A DNA stretch of 64,000 nt, taken from assembly GCF_032854445.1 (NCBI RefSeq), contig NW_027018094.1, positions 21,241 through 85,240 on the forward strand. Direction: 5' to 3'. Positions within the stretch are counted from its first letter, which is position 1, and the number at the start of each line of letters is the position of its first letter. The stretch is from Liolophura sinensis. Its lineage: Eukaryota > Mollusca > Polyplacophora > Chitonida > Chitonidae. Positions 1 through 15,050 of this stretch are shown here, one piece after another. A program made the position numbers and the translations under genes. Under the pieces are notes generated by a model. It made no database searches. It was given only the letters and a program-made list of their open reading frames with translations, and had not been told where the DNA came from.

Positions 1-2075
1 TGATGAACATTGTAATCATTATAATAATGTGCTCAGTTACAAGGTGAACATTGTAATCATTACAATAGAGTGCTCAGTTACAAGATGAACATTGTAATCA
101 TTATAAAAACATCATCAGTTACAAGGTGAACATTGTAATCAGTATAAAAGCATGCTCAGTTGCAAAATGGACATTGTAATCATTACATTAGCATATTCAC
201 TTACAAGATGAATATTGTAATCATTATAATAACATCATCAGTTACAAAATAAACATTGTATTCATTATATTAGCACGTTCAATTACAAGATGAACATTGT
301 AATCATTATAAAAGCATGTTTAGTTGCAAGGTGAACATTGTAATCATTATAAAAACATGCTCAGTTACAAGATTAACATTGAAGTCATTATAATAGCATG
401 TTCAGTTACAAGGTGGACATTGTAATCAGTATAAAAGCATGCTCAGTTGGAGAATGGACATTATAATTATTACATTAGCATATTCAGTTACAAGATGAAT
501 ATTGTAATCATTATAATAACATCATCAGTTACAAAATGAACATTGTATTCATTATATTAGCACGTTCAATTACAAGATGATCATTGTAATCATTATAATA
601 TCATGCTCAGTTGCAAGATGAATATTGTAATCGACATAATAGCATGTTCAGTTACAAGATGAACATTGTAATCATTGTAATAGCATGTTCAGTTACAAAG
701 TGAACATTGTAATCCTTATAATTGCATGTTCAGTTACCAGATGAACATTGTAATCATTTATAAAAACATCATCAGTTGCAAGGTGAACATTGTAATCAGT
801 ATACAAGCATGCTCAGTTGCAAAATGGACATTGTAATCATTACAATAGCATATTCAGGTACAAGATGATGTTGTAATCATTATAATAATGTGCTCAGTTA
901 CAAGGTGAACATTGTAATCATTACAATATCGTGCTCAGTTACAATATGAACATTGTAATAATTTAATAGCGTGTTCAGTTACAAAATGAACATTGAAACC
1001 ATTATAAGAGAATGTTCAGTGCCAAGATAAACATTGCAATCATTATAATAGCATATTCAGTTACAAGATGAACATTATAATAACCTAATACTGTGTTCAG
1101 TTACAAAATGAACATTAAAATTGTGATAATAGCACGTTCAGTGACAAGGTGAACATTTAAATCATTTTAATAGCATGCTCAGTTACAAGGTGAACATTGT
1201 AATCATTATAATAGCGTCAACTGTTACAAAATCATCATTGTAATCAATATAATAGCATGCCTAGTTACAAAATGAATATTGCAATTATTATATTAGCATA
1301 TTTCATTACAAGATGAACATTGTAATCATTATTATAGCATATGTAGTTATAAGATGAGCATTGTAATCAGTATAAAAGCATGTTCTGTTGCAAAATGAAC
1401 ATTGTAATCATTATTTTAGCATGTTCAGTTACAAGATGAACATTGTAATCATAATAACAGCATGGTCAGTTACAAGATGAACACTGTAATCATTGTAATA
1501 GCATGCTCAGTTACAAGATGAACATTGTAATCAGTATTATAGCATATTCGGTTACAGGATGAACATTGCAATAACCTAATACCGTGTTCAGTTACAAAAT
1601 GAACATTAAAACTATTATAATATCACTTTCAGTGACATGGTGAACATTGTAATCATTATAATAGCATGTTCAGTTACGAGGTGATTATTGTAATTACTAG
1701 AATAGCACGTTCAGTTACAAGACACCCTTTGTAATTATTATAATAGCATCTTCAGTTACAAGATAAACATTGTAATCATTATATTAGCACGATTAGTTGA
1801 AACGTGAGGATTGTAATTGATATAATAGCATGTTCAGTTACAAGATAAATATTTTAGTTATTGTAATGGCATGTTCATTTACAAGGTGAACATTGTAATC
1901 ATTATAATAACATGTTTACTTACAAGATGATCATTGTAATCATCACATTAGGACGTTCAGTTACAAGATGAACATTGTAATTATTATAAAAGCATGTTCA
2001 CTTACTAAATGAACATTGTAATTATTATAATATCATGCTTAGTTACAAGATGAACATTGTTATCAGTATAATAGC
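1..2075 (+). repeat. Higher-order block alpha, copy 1 (partial at window start)
   Basis: This stretch is collinear, monomer by monomer, with 6837-8912 and, with one interruption, with 23047-25760. Shared private variants prove copying. One is the shortened monomer with ATGATGTTGTAATC near 865, 7700 and 23905. Others are the ATATCGTGCTC monomer (first two copies) and the ACACCCTTTGTAAT monomer near 1721. The left edge is cut by the window. Confidence 0.85.
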
Positions 2076-2259
2076 ATGTTCAGTAACAACATAAACATTG
2101 TAATCATTATAATAGCATGCTCAATTACAAGATGAACATTGTAATCAGTATAATAGCATGCTCAGTTACAAAATTAACAATGTAATCATTATACTAGTAT
2201 GCTCAGTTACAAGATGAACATTGTAATCATTATAATAACATGTTCAGTTACCAGAGAGA

Positions 2260-2288
2260 ACGACGTTAAGACCCAAGCACTCACTCAG
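2260..2288 (+). repeat. SINE1-tail scrap inside a satellite monomer (site 1)
   Basis: Within a monomer, the normal sequence after GTTACCAGAGAGA is replaced by ACGACGTTAAGACCCAAGCA and then CTCACTCAG. This is the 3-prime tail of SINE1 (compare 15869-15910) in the same orientation relative to the array as in U1. After it the satellite resumes in phase with GTTACCAGATGAAC. The same chimeric monomer is at 25836-25864 and, inverted, at 42399-42426. Confidence 0.85.
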
Positions 2289-5200
2289 TTACCAGATGAA
2301 CATTGTAATCATTATATTAGGATGTTCAGTTACAAGATGAACATTGTAATCAATATAATAGCATATTCAGTTACAAAGTGAACATTGTAATCGACATAAT
2401 AGCATGTTTAGTTACAAAATGAACATTGTAATCATTATACTAGTATGCCCAGTTACAAGATGAACATTGTTATCAGTATAATGGCATGTTCAGTTACAAC
2501 ATGAACATTGTAATCATTATAATAGCATGTTCAGTTACAAGATGAACATTGTAATCAGTATAATAGCATGCTCAGTTACAAAATTAATATTGTAATCATT
2601 ATAATAGCGTCAACGGTTACAAAATCATCATTGTAATCAATATAATAGCATGCTCAGTTACAAAATTAATATTGCAGTTACTATATTAGCATATTTCATT
2701 ACAAGATGAACATTGTAATCAGTATTATAGCATATGTAGTTACAAGATGAACATTGTAATCATTATAAAAACATCATCAGTGACAAGGTGAACATTGTAA
2801 TCAGTATAAAAGCATTGTCAGTTGCAAAATGGACATTGTAATCATTACATTAGCATATTAACTTACAAGATGAATATTGTAATCATTATAATAACATCAT
2901 CAGTTACAAACAAACATTGTATTCATTATATTAGCACGTTCAATTACAAGATGAACATTGTAATCATTATAAAAGCATGTTCAGTTACAAGGTGAACATT
3001 GTAATCATTATAAAAACATGCTCAGTTACTAGATGAACATTTAAATCATTATAATAGCATGTTCAGTTACAAGGTGGACATTTTAATCAGTATAAAAGCA
3101 TGCTCAGTTGCAAAATGGACATTGTAATCATTACATTAGCATATTCAGTTACAAGATGAATATTGTAACATTATAATAACATCATCAGTTACAAAATGAA
3201 CATTGTATTCATTATATTAGCACGTTCAATTACAAGATGAACATTGTAATCATTATAATATCATGCTCAGTTGCAAGATGAAGATTGTAATCGACATAAT
3301 AGCATGTTCAGTTACAAGATGAACATTGTAATCATTGTAATAGCATGTTCAGTTACAAAGTGAACATTGTAATCGACATAATAGCATGTTTAGTTACAAG
3401 ATGAACATTGTAATCATTGTAATAGCATGTTCAGTTACAAAGTGAACATTGTAATCGACATAATAGCATGTTCAGTTACAAGATGAACATTGTAATCATT
3501 ATAAAAACATCATCAGTTGCAAGGTGAACATTGTAATTAGAATACAAGCATGCTCAGTTGCAAAATGGACATTGTAATCATTACAATAGCATATTTAGGT
3601 ACAAGATGAACATTGTAATCATTATAATAATGTGCTCAGTTACAAGGTGAACATTGTAATCATTACAATAGGGTGCTCAGTTACAATATGAACATTGTAA
3701 TCATTATAATAGCATGTTCAGTTACAGGATGAACATTGTAATAATTTAATAGCGTGTTCAGTTACAAAATGAACATTGAAACCATTATAAGAGAATGTTC
3801 AGTGCCAAGATAAACATTGCAATCATTATAATAGCATATTCAGTTACAAGATGAACATTATAATAACCTAATACTGTGTTCAGTTACAAAATGAACATTA
3901 AAATTGTTATAATAGCACGTTCAGTGACAAGGTGAACATTTAAATCATTATAATAGCATGCTCAGTTACAAGGTGAACATTGTAATCATTATAATAGCGT
4001 CAACTGTTACAAAATCATCATTATAATCAATATAATAGCATGCCTAGTTGCAAAATGAATATTGCAATCATTATATTAGCATATTTCATTACAAGATGAA
4101 CATTGTAATCATTATTATAGCATATGTAGTTATAAGATGAGCATTGTAATCAGTATAAAAGCATGTTCTGTTGCAAAATGAACATTGTAATCATTATTTT
4201 AGCATGTTCAGTTACAAGATGAACATTGTAATCATAATAACAGCATGGTCAGTTACAAGATGAACACTGTAATCATTGTAATAGCATGTTCAGTTACTAG
4301 ATTACCATTGTAATAATTTAATAGCGTGTTCAGTTACAAAATGAACATTGAAATCATTATAATAGAATGTTCATTGGCAAGATGAACATTGTAATCATTA
4401 TAATAGCATATTCAGTTACAAGATGAACATTATAATAACCTAATACCGTGTTCATTTACAAAATGAACATTAAAATTATAAAAAAAACACGTTCAGTGAC
4501 AAAATGATCATTAAAATTAATATAATAGCATGCTCAGTTACAAGGTGAACATTGTAATCATTATAATAGCGTCAACGGTTACAAGATGAACATTGTAAAA
4601 GTTAAAATAGCGTGTTCAGATACAAAATGAACATTGAAATCATTATAATAGAATGTTCAGTGGCAAGATAAACATTGTAATCATTATAATAGCATATTCA
4701 GTTACAAGATGAACATTATAATAACCTAATACCGTGTTCATTTACAAAATGAACATTGAAATTATTAAAATAGCACGTTCAGTGACAAAATGATCATTAA
4801 AATTATTATAATAGCATGCTCAGTTACAAGGTGAACATTGTAATCATTATAATAGCGTCAACGGTTACAAGATGAACATTGTAAAAGTTAAAATAGCATG
4901 TTCAGTTACGAAGTGAACATTATAATCATTATAATAGCATGCTCAGTTGCAAGATAAACATTGTAATCATTATAATATCATTTTCAGTTACAAGATGAAA
5001 ATTGTAATCGACATAATAGCATGTTTAGTTGCATGATGAACATTGTAATCATTGTAATAGCATGTTCAGTTACAAAGTAAACATTGTAATCATTATAATA
5101 GCCTTAACGGTTACAAAATCATCATTGTAATCAATATAATAGCATGCACAGTTACAAAATGAATATTGCAATCATTATATTAGCATATTTCATAACAAGA

Positions 5201-6836
5201 TGAACATTGTAATCATTATTATAGCATATGTAGTTACAAGATGAACACTGTAATCATTATAAAAACATCATCAGTTACAAGGTGGACATTGTAATCAGTG
5301 TAAAACCATGCTCAGTTGCAAAATGGACATTGTAATCATTACATTAGCATGTTCAGTTACAAGATGAACATTGTAATCATTATAATATCATGCTCAGTTG
5401 CAAGATGAAGATTGTAATCGAGATAATAGCATGTTCAGTTACAAGATGAACATTGTAATCATTGTAATAGCATGTTCAGTTACAAAGTGAACATTGTAAT
5501 TAGTATACAAGCATGCTCAGTTGCAAAATGGACATTGTAATCATTACAATAGCATATTCAGTTACAAGATGAACATTGTAATCATTATAATAATGTGCTC
5601 CGTTACAAGGTGAACATTGGAATCATTACAATAGCGTGCTCAGTTACAAGATGATCATTGTAATCATTAAAAAAACATGCCCAGTTACAAGATGAACATT
5701 GTAAAAGGTATAATATCATGTTCAGTTACGAAGTGAACATTGTAATCATTACAAAAGCATGCTCAGTTGCATGATAAACATTGTAATCATTAAAATATCA
5801 TTTTCAGTTAAAAGATGAAGATTGTAATCGACATAATAGCATGTTCAGTTACAAGATAAACATTGTAATCATTGTAATAGCATGTTCAGTTACAAAGTAA
5901 ACATTGTAATTATTATATTAGCGTCAACTGTTACAAAATCATCATTGTAATCAATATAATAGTATGCTCAGTTACAAAATGAATATTGCAATTATTATAT
6001 TAGCATATTTCATTACAAGATGAACATTGTAATCATTATTATAGCATATGTAGTTACAAGATAAACATTGTAATCATTTTAAAAACATCATCAGTTACAA
6101 GGTGAACATTGTAATCAGTATAAAAGCATACTCAGTTGCAAAATGGACATTGTAATCATTATAATCATATTCACTTACAAGATGAATATTGTAATCATTA
6201 TAATAACATCATCAGTTACAAAATAAACATTGTATTCATTATATTAGCACGTTCAATTACAAGATGAACATTGTAATCATTATAAACAGCATGTTCAGTT
6301 GCAAGGTGAACATTGTAATCATTATAAAAACATGCTCAGTTACAAGATGAACATTGTAATCATTATAATAGCATGTTCAGTTACAAGGTGGACATTGTAA
6401 TCAGTATAAAAGCATGCTCAGTTGCAAAATGGACATTGTAATCATTACATTAGCATATTCACTTACAAGATGAACATTGTAATTATTATAATAACATCAT
6501 CAGTTACAAAATGAACATTGTATTCATTATATTAGCACGTTAAACTACAAGATGAACATTGTAATCATTATAATATCATGCTCAGGTTCAAGATGAAGAT
6601 TGTAATCGACATAATAGCATGTTCAGTTACAAGATGAACATTGTAATCATTGTAATAGCATGTTCAGTTACAAAGTGAACATTGTAATCCTTATAATTGC
6701 ATGTTCAGTTACAAGACGAACATTGTAATCATTATAAAAACATCATCAGTTGCAAGGTGAACATTGTTATCAGTATACAAGCATGCTCAGTTGCAAAATG
6801 GACAGTGTAATCATTACAATAGCATAGTCAGTTACA

Positions 6837-8912
6837 TGATGAACATTGTAATCATTATAATAATGTGCTCAGTTACAAGGTGAACATTGTAATCATTACA
6901 AAAGAGTGCTCAGTTACAAGATGAACATTGTAATCATTATAAAAACATCATCAGTTACAAGGTGAACATTGTAATCAGTATAAAAGCATGCTCAGTTGCA
7001 AAATGGACATTGTAATCATTACATTAGCATATTCACTTACAAGATGAATATTGTAATCATTATAATAACATCATCAGTTACAAAATAAACATTGTATTCA
7101 TTATATTAGCACGTTCAATTACAAGATGAACATTGTAATCATTATAAAAGCATGTTTAGTTGCAAGGTGAACATTGTAATCATTATAAAAACATGCTCAG
7201 TTACAAGATTAACATTGAAGTCATTATAATAGCATGTTCAGTTACAAGGTGGACATTGTAATCAGTATAAAAGCATGCTCAGTTGGAGAATGGACATTAT
7301 AATTATTACATTAGCATATTCAGTTACAAGATGAATATTGTAATCATTATAATAACATCATCAGTTACAAAATGAACATTGTATTCATTATATTAGCACG
7401 TTCAATTACAAGATGATCATTGTAATCATTATAATATCATGCTCAGTTGCAAGATGAATATTGTAATCGACATAATAGCATGTTCAGTTACAAGATGAAC
7501 ATTGTAATCATTGTAATAGCATGTTCAGTTACAAAGTGAACATTGTAATCCTTATAATTGCATGTTCAGTTACCAGATGAACATTGTAATCATTATAAAA
7601 ACATCATCAGTTGCAAGGTGAACATTGTAATCAGTATACAAGCATGCTCAGTTGCAAAATGGACATTGTAATCATTACAATAGCATATTCAGGTACAAGA
7701 TGATGTTGTAATCATTATAATAATGTGCTCAGTTACAAGGTGAACATTGTAATCATTACAATATCGTGCTCAGTTACAATATGAACATTGTAATAATTTA
7801 ATAGCGTGTTCAGTTACAAAATGAACATTGAAACCATTATAAGAGAATGTTCAGTGCCAAGATAAACATTGCAATCATTATAATAGCATATTCAGTTACA
7901 AGATGAACATTATAATAACCTAATACTGTGTTCAGTTACAAAATGAACATTAAAATTGTGATAATAGCACGTTCAGTGACAAGGTGAACATTTAAATCAT
8001 TATAATAGCATGCTCAGTTACAAGGTGAACATTGTAATCATTATAATAGCGTCAACTGTTACAAAATCATCAATGTAATCAATATAATAGCATGCCTAGT
8101 TACAAAATGAATATTGCAATTATTATATTAGCATATTTCATTACAAGATGAACATTGTAATCATTATTATAGCATATGTAGTTATAAGATGAGCATTGTA
8201 ATCAGTATAAAAGCATGTTCTGTTGCAAAATGAACATTGTAATCATTATTTTAGCATGTTCAGTTACAAGATGAACATTGTAATCATAATAACAGCATGG
8301 TCAGTTACAAGATGAACACTGTAATCATTGTAATAGCATGCTCAGTTACAAGATGAACATTGTAATCAGTATTATAGCATATTCGGTTACAGGATGAACA
8401 TTGCAATAACCTAATACCGTGTTCAGTTACAAAATGAACATTAAAACTATTATAATATCACTTTCAGTGACATGGTGAACACTGTAATCATTATAATAGC
8501 ATGTTCAGTTACGAGGTGATTATTGTAATTACTAGAATAGCACGTTCAGTTACAAGACACCCTTTGTAATTATTATAATAGCATCTTCAGTTACAAGATA
8601 AACATTGTAATCATTATATTAGCACGTTTAGTTGAAACGTGAGGATTGTAATTGATATAATAGCATGTTCAGTTACAAGATAAATATTTTAGTTATTGTA
8701 ATGGCATGTTCATTTACAAGGTGAACATTGTAATCATTATAATAACATGTTTACTTACAAGATGATCATTGTAATCATCATATTAGGACGTTCAGTTACA
8801 AGATGAACATTGTAATTATTATAAAAGCATGTTCACTTACTAAATGAACATTGTAATTATTATAATATCATGCTTAGTTACAAGATGAACATTGTTATCA
8901 GTATAATAGCAT
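6837..8912 (+). repeat. Higher-order block alpha, copy 2
   Basis: Matches 1-2075 at an offset of 6836, drifting to 6835 after a 1-bp indel near 755. Homology stops after the TTATCAGTATAATAGCA monomer; the next monomers (8913 on) belong to another block. The sharp end inside the array fits block copying or unequal exchange. Confidence 0.85.
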
Positions 8913-9442
8913 TTTCAGTTACAAGATGAACATTGCAATCATTATAAAAGCATATTCAGTTACAAGATGAACATTGTAATCATTATAATAATGTGCTCCG
9001 TTACAAGGTGAACATTGGAATCATTACAATAGCGTGCTCAGTTACAAGATGATCATTGTAATCATTAAAAAAACATGCCCAGTTACAAGATGAACATTGT
9101 AAAAAGTATAATATCATGTTCAGTTACGAAGTGAACATTGTAATCATTATAAAAGCATGCTCAGTTGCATGATAAACATTGTAATCATTAAAATATCATT
9201 TTCAGTTAAAAGATGAAGATTGTAATCGACATAATAGCATGTTCAGTTACACGATAAACATTGTAATCATTGTAATAGCATGTTCAGTTACAAAGTAAAC
9301 ATTGTAATTATTAAATTAGCGTCAACTGTTACAAAATCATCATTGTAATCAATATAATAGTATGCTCAGTTACAAAATGAATATTGCAATCATTATATTA
9401 GCATATTTCATTACAAGATGAACATTGTAATCATTATTATAC

Positions 9443-10547
9443 CATATGTAGTTACAAAATAAACATTGTAATCATTTTAAAAACATCATCAGTTACAAGG
9501 TGAACATTGTAATCAGTATAAAAGCATACTCAGTTGCAAAATGGACATTGTAATCATTATAATCATATTCACTTACAAGATGAATATTGTAATCATTATA
9601 ATAACATCATCAGTTACAAAATAAACATTGTATTCATTATATTAGCACGTTCAATTACAAGATGAACATTGTAATCATTATAAACAGCATGTTCAGTTGC
9701 AAGGTGAACATTGTAATCCTTATAAAAACATGCTCAGTTACAAGATGAACATTGTAATTATTATAATAGCATGTTCAGTTACAAGGTGGACATTGTAATC
9801 ATTATTATAGCATATGTAGTTACAAGATAAACATTGTAATCATTTTAAAAACATCATCAGTTACAAGGTGAACATTGTAATCAGCATAAAAGCATACTCA
9901 GTTGCAAAATGGACATTGTAATCATTATAATCATATTCACTTACAAGATGAATATTGTAATCATTATAATAACATCATCAGTTACAAAATAAACATTGTA
10001 TTCATTATATTAGCACGTTCAATTACAAGATGAACATTGTAATCATTATAAACAGCATGTTCAGTTGCAAGGTGAACATTGTAATCCTTATAAAAACATG
10101 CTCAGTTACAAGATGAACATTGTAATCATTATAATAGCATGTTCAGTTACAAGGTGGACATTGTAATCATTATTATAGCATATGTAGTTACAAGATAAAC
10201 ATTGTAATCATTTTAAAAACATCATCAGTTACAAGGTGAACATTATAATCAGTATAAAAGCATACTCAGTTGCAAAATGGACATTGTAATCATTATAATC
10301 ATATTCACTTACAAGATGAATATTGTAATCATTATAATAACATCATCAGTTACAAAATAAACATTGTATTCATTATATTAGCACGTTCAATTACAAGATG
10401 AACATTGTAATCATTATAAACAGCATGTTCAGTTGCAAGGTGAACATTGTAATCATTATAAAAACATGCTCAGTTACAAGATGAACATTGTAATCATTAT
10501 AATAGCATGTTCAGTTACAAGGTGGACATTGTAATCAGTATAAAAGC
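9443..10547 (+). repeat. Nine-monomer higher-order repeat, 368 bp x 3
   Basis: The marker CATATGTAGTTACAA occurs at 9443, 9811 and 10179, spaced exactly 368 bp, i.e. nine 41-bp monomers less 1 bp. The other monomers of the unit repeat in the same order: TCATTTTAAAAACATCATC, then the AATCATATTCACTTAC short monomer, then TATAAACAGCATG. The three tandem copies are almost identical. Confidence 0.9.
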
Positions 10548-11817
10548 ATGCTCAGTTGCAAAATGGACATTGTAATCATTACATTAGCATATTCACTTAC
10601 AAGATGAACATTGTAATTATTATAATAACATCATCAGTTACAAAATGAACATTGTATTCATTATATTAGCACGTTAAACTACAAGATGAACATTGTAATC
10701 ATTATAATATCATGCTCAGTTTCAAGATGAAGATTGTAATCGACATAATAGCATGTTCAGTTACAAGATGAACATTGTAATCATTGTAATAGCATGTTCA
10801 GTTACAAAGTGAACATTGTAATCCTTATAATTGCATGTTCAGTTACAAGATGAACATTGTAATCATTATAAAAACATCATCAGTTGCAAGGTCAACATTG
10901 TTATCAGTATACAAGCATGCTCAGTTGCAAAATGGACAGTGTAATCATTACAATAGCATATTCAGTTACATGATGAACATTGTAATCATTATAATAATGT
11001 GCTCAGTTACAAGGTGAACATTGTAATCATTACAATAGCGTGCTCAGTTACAAGATGAACATTGTAATCATTATAAAAACATCATCAGTTACAAGGTGAA
11101 CATTGTAATCAGTATAAAAGCATGCTCAGTTGCAAAATGGACATTGTAATCATTACATTAGCATATTCACTTACAAGATGAATATTGTAATCATTATAAT
11201 AACATCATCAGTTACAAAATAAACATTGTATTCATTATATTAGCACGTTCAATTACAAGATGAACATTGTAATCATTATAAAAGCATGTTTAGTTGCAAG
11301 GTGAACATTGTAATCATTATAAAAACATGCTCAGTTACAAGATTAACATTGAAGTCATTATAATAGCATGTTCAGTTACAAGGTGGACATTGTAATCAGT
11401 ATAAAAGCATGCTCAGTTGGAGAATGGACATTATAATTATTACATTAGCATATTCAGTTACAAGATGAATATTGTAATCATTATAATAACATCATCAGTT
11501 ACAAAATGAACATTGTATTCATTATATTAGCACGTTCAATTACAAGATGATCATTGTAATCATTATAATATCATGCTCAGTTGCAAGATGAAGATTGTAA
11601 TCGACATAATAGCATGTTCAGTTACACGATAAACATTGTAATCATTGTAATAGCATGTTCAGTTACAAAGTAAACATTGTAATTATTAAATTAGCGTCAA
11701 CTGTTACAAAATCATCATTGTAATCAATATAATAGTATGCTCAGTTACAAAATGAATATTGCAATCATTATATTAGCATATTTTATTACAAGATGAACAT
11801 TGTAATCATTATTATAC

Positions 11818-12870
11818 CATATGTAGTTACAAAATAAACATTGTAATCATTTTAAAAACATCATCAGTTACAAGGTGAACATTGTAATCAGTATAAAAGC
11901 ATACTCAGTTGCAAAATGGACATTGTAATCATTATAATCATATTCACTTACAAGATGAATATTGTAATCATTATAATAACATCATCAGTTACAAAATAAA
12001 CATTGTATTCATTATATTAGCACGTTCAATTACAAGATGAACATTGTAATCATTATAAACAGCATGTTCAGTTGCAAGGTGAACATTGTAATCCTTATAA
12101 AAACATGCTCAGTTACAAGATGAACATTGTAATTATTATAATAGCATGTTCAGTTACAAGGTGGACATTGTAATCATTATTATAGCATATGTAGTTACAA
12201 GATAAACATTGTAATCATTTTAAAAACATCATCAGTTACAAGGTGAACATTGTAATCACATAAAAGCATACTCAGTTGCAAAATGGACATTGTAATCATT
12301 ATAATCATATTCACTTACAAGATGAATATTGTAATCATTAATATAACATCATCAGTTACAAAATAAACATTGTATTCATTATATTAGCACGTTCAATTAC
12401 AAGATGAACATTGTAATCATTATAAACAGCATGTTCAGTTGCAAGGTGAACATTGTAATCCTTATAAAAACATGCTCAGTTACAAGATGAACATTGTAAT
12501 CATTATAATAGCATGTTCAGTTACAAGGTGGACATTGTAATCATTATTATAGCATATGTAGTTACAAGATAAACATTGTAATCATTTTAAAAACATCATC
12601 AGTTACAAGGTGAACATTGTAATCAGTATAAAAGCATACTCAGTTGCAAAATGGACATTGTAATCATTATAATCATATTCACTTACAAGATGAATATTGT
12701 AATCATTATAATAACATCATCAGTTACAAAATAAACATTGTATTCATTATATTAGCACGTTCAATTACAAGATGAACATTGTAATCATTATAAACAGCAT
12801 GTTCAGTTGCAAGGTGAACATTGTAATCCTTATAAAAACATGCTCAGTTACAAGATGAACATTGTAATCA
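11818..12870 (+). repeat. Nine-monomer higher-order repeat, second cluster (x 3)
   Basis: The same CATATGTAGTTAC marker appears at 11818, 12186 and 12553 (spacings 368 and 367). The cluster is itself a copy of 9443-10547 at an offset of 2375. The copy extends upstream: GTTACACGATAAAC occurs at 9246 and 11621. A 1-bp deletion near 12257 explains the 367 spacing. Confidence 0.9.
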
Positions 12871-12882
12871 TTATAGTAGCAT

Positions 12883-14060
12883 GTTCAGTTACAAGATGAA
12901 CATTGTAATCAATATAATAGCATATTCAGTTACAAAATGAACATTGTAATTATTGTAATGTTATGTTCAGTTACAAGATGAACATTGTTATCAGTATAAT
13001 AGCATGTTCAGTTACAACATGAACATTGTAATCATTATAATAGCATGCTCAATTACAAGATGAACATTGTAATCAGTAAAATAGCATGCTCAGTTACAAA
13101 ATTAACATTGTAATCATTATACTAGTATGCTCAATTACAAGATGAACATTGTAATAATTATAATAGCTTGCTCAAATACAAGATGAGCAATGTAATTATT
13201 ATAATAGCATGCTCAATTAAAAGATAAAAATTGTAATCAGTATAATAGCATGCTCAGTTACAAAATGAACATTGTAATCATTATACTAGTATGCCCAGTT
13301 ACAAGATGAACATTGTTATCAGTATAATAGCATGTTCAGTTACAACATGAACATTGTAATCATTATAATAGCATGTTCAGTTACAAGATGAACATTGTAA
13401 TCAGTATAATAGCATGCTCAGTTACAAAATGAATATTGTAATCATTATAATAGCGTCAACGGTTACAAAATCATCATTGTAATCAATATAATAGCATGCT
13501 CAGTTACAAAATTAATATTGCAGTTACTATATTAGGATATTTCATTACAAGATGAACATTGTAATCAGTATTATAGCATATGTAGTTACAAGATGAACTT
13601 TGTAATCATTATAAAAACATCATCAGTGACAAGGTGAACATTGTAATCAGTATAAAAGCATTGTCAGTTGCAAAATGGACATTGTAATCATTACATTAGC
13701 ATATTAACTTACAAGATGAATATTGTAATCATTATAATAACATCATCAGTTACAAAAAAAACATTGTATTCATTATATTAGCACGTTCAATTACAAGATG
13801 AACATTGTAATCATTATAAAAGCATGTTCAGTTACAAGGTGAACATTGTAATCATTATAAAAACATGCTCAGTTACAAGATGAACATTTAAATCATTATA
13901 ATAGCATGTTCAGTTACAAGGTGGACATTGTAATCAGTATAAAAGCATGCTCAGTTGCAAAATGGACATTGTAATCATTACATTAGCATATTCAGTTACA
14001 AGATGAATATTGTAACATTATAATAACATCATCAGTTACAAAATGAACATTGTATTCATT
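12883..14060 (+). repeat. Higher-order block beta, copy in A1
   Basis: Collinear with 25900 to about 27030 at an offset near 13017. The right part is also collinear with about 2411-3250. Private markers are TATTGTAATGTTATGTTCAG, the CTAGTATGCTC and CTAGTATGCCC monomers, and the AATACAAGATGAGCAATG monomer. The copy in A2 lacks one monomer of this block near 13575. Confidence 0.8.
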
Positions 14061-15050
14061 ATATTAGCACGTTCAATTACAAGATGAACATTGTAATCAT
14101 TATAATATCATGCTCAGTTGCAAGATGAAGATTGTAATCGACATAATAGCATGTTCAGTTACAAGATGAACATTGTAATCATTGTAATAGCATGTTCAGT
14201 TACAAAGTGAACATTGTAATCCTTATAATTGTATGTTCAGTTACAAGATGAACATTGTAATCATTATAAAAACATCATCAGTTGCAAGGTGAACATTGTA
14301 ATCAGAATACAAGCATGCTCAGTTGCAAAATGGACATTGTAATTATTACAATATCATTTTTAGTTACAAGATGAACATTGTAATCATTATAATAATGTGG
14401 TGAGTTACAAGGTGAACATTGTAATCATTACAATAGCATGCTCAGTTACAAGAAGAACATTGTAATCATTATAATAGCATGTTCAGTTACAGGATGAACA
14501 TTGTAATAATTTAATAGCGTGTTCAGTTACAAAATGAACATTGAAATCATTATAATAGAATGTTCAGTTACAAGATGAACATTGCAATCATTATAAAAGC
14601 ATACTCAGTTACAAGATGAACATTATAATAACCTAATACCGTGTTCAGTTACAAAATGAACATTAAAATTATTATAATAGTACGTTCAGTGACAAGGTGA
14701 ACATTTAAATCATTATAATAGCATGCTCAGTTACAAGGTGAACATTGTAATCATTATAATAGCGTCAAATGTTACAAAATCATCATTGTAATCAATATAA
14801 TAGCATGCTCAGTTACAAAATGAATATTGCAATTATTATATTAGCATATTTCATTACAAGATGAACATTGTTATCATTATTTTAGCATATGTATTTACAA
14901 GATGAACATTGTAATCAGTATAAAAGCATGTTCAGTTGCAAAATGAACATTGTTATCATTATATTAGCATGTTCAGTTACAAGATGAACATTGTAATCAT
15001 AATAACAGCATGGTGAGTTACAAGATGAACATTGTAATCATTGTAATAGT

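Larger units (their letters stand above)
1..15050 (+). repeat. Satellite array A1, 41-bp monomer, plus orientation
   Basis: Continuous head-to-tail array of roughly 365 AT-rich monomers. The period is 41 bp, checked for example between 17462 and 17503 in A2. Each monomer has a core like TGTTCAGTTACAAGATGAAC, followed by ATTGTAATCATTATAATAGCA. Recurrent variant classes include 'GCAAAATGGACATTG', 'AATCGACATAATAGC', 'GTCAACGGTTACAAAATCAT' and a shorter class with 'AACCTAATACCGTG'. They recur in fixed orders, so the array has higher-order structure. Short ORFs of about 60 codons inside it are translations of the repeat. No gene is visible anywhere in this 15 kb. Confidence 0.97.

Noticed and set aside
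2199-2381. Short open frames of about 60 codons in the arrays (also 10835, 18973, 25775, 42305)
   Set aside because: They are direct translations of 41-bp monomers, with periodic SYKMNIVI-like peptides, no independent start signals and no conservation beyond the satellite.
1-15050. CRISPR-like array of regular repeats
   Set aside because: Monomers are contiguous with no unique spacers, the flanks have no cas genes, and the context is eukaryotic.
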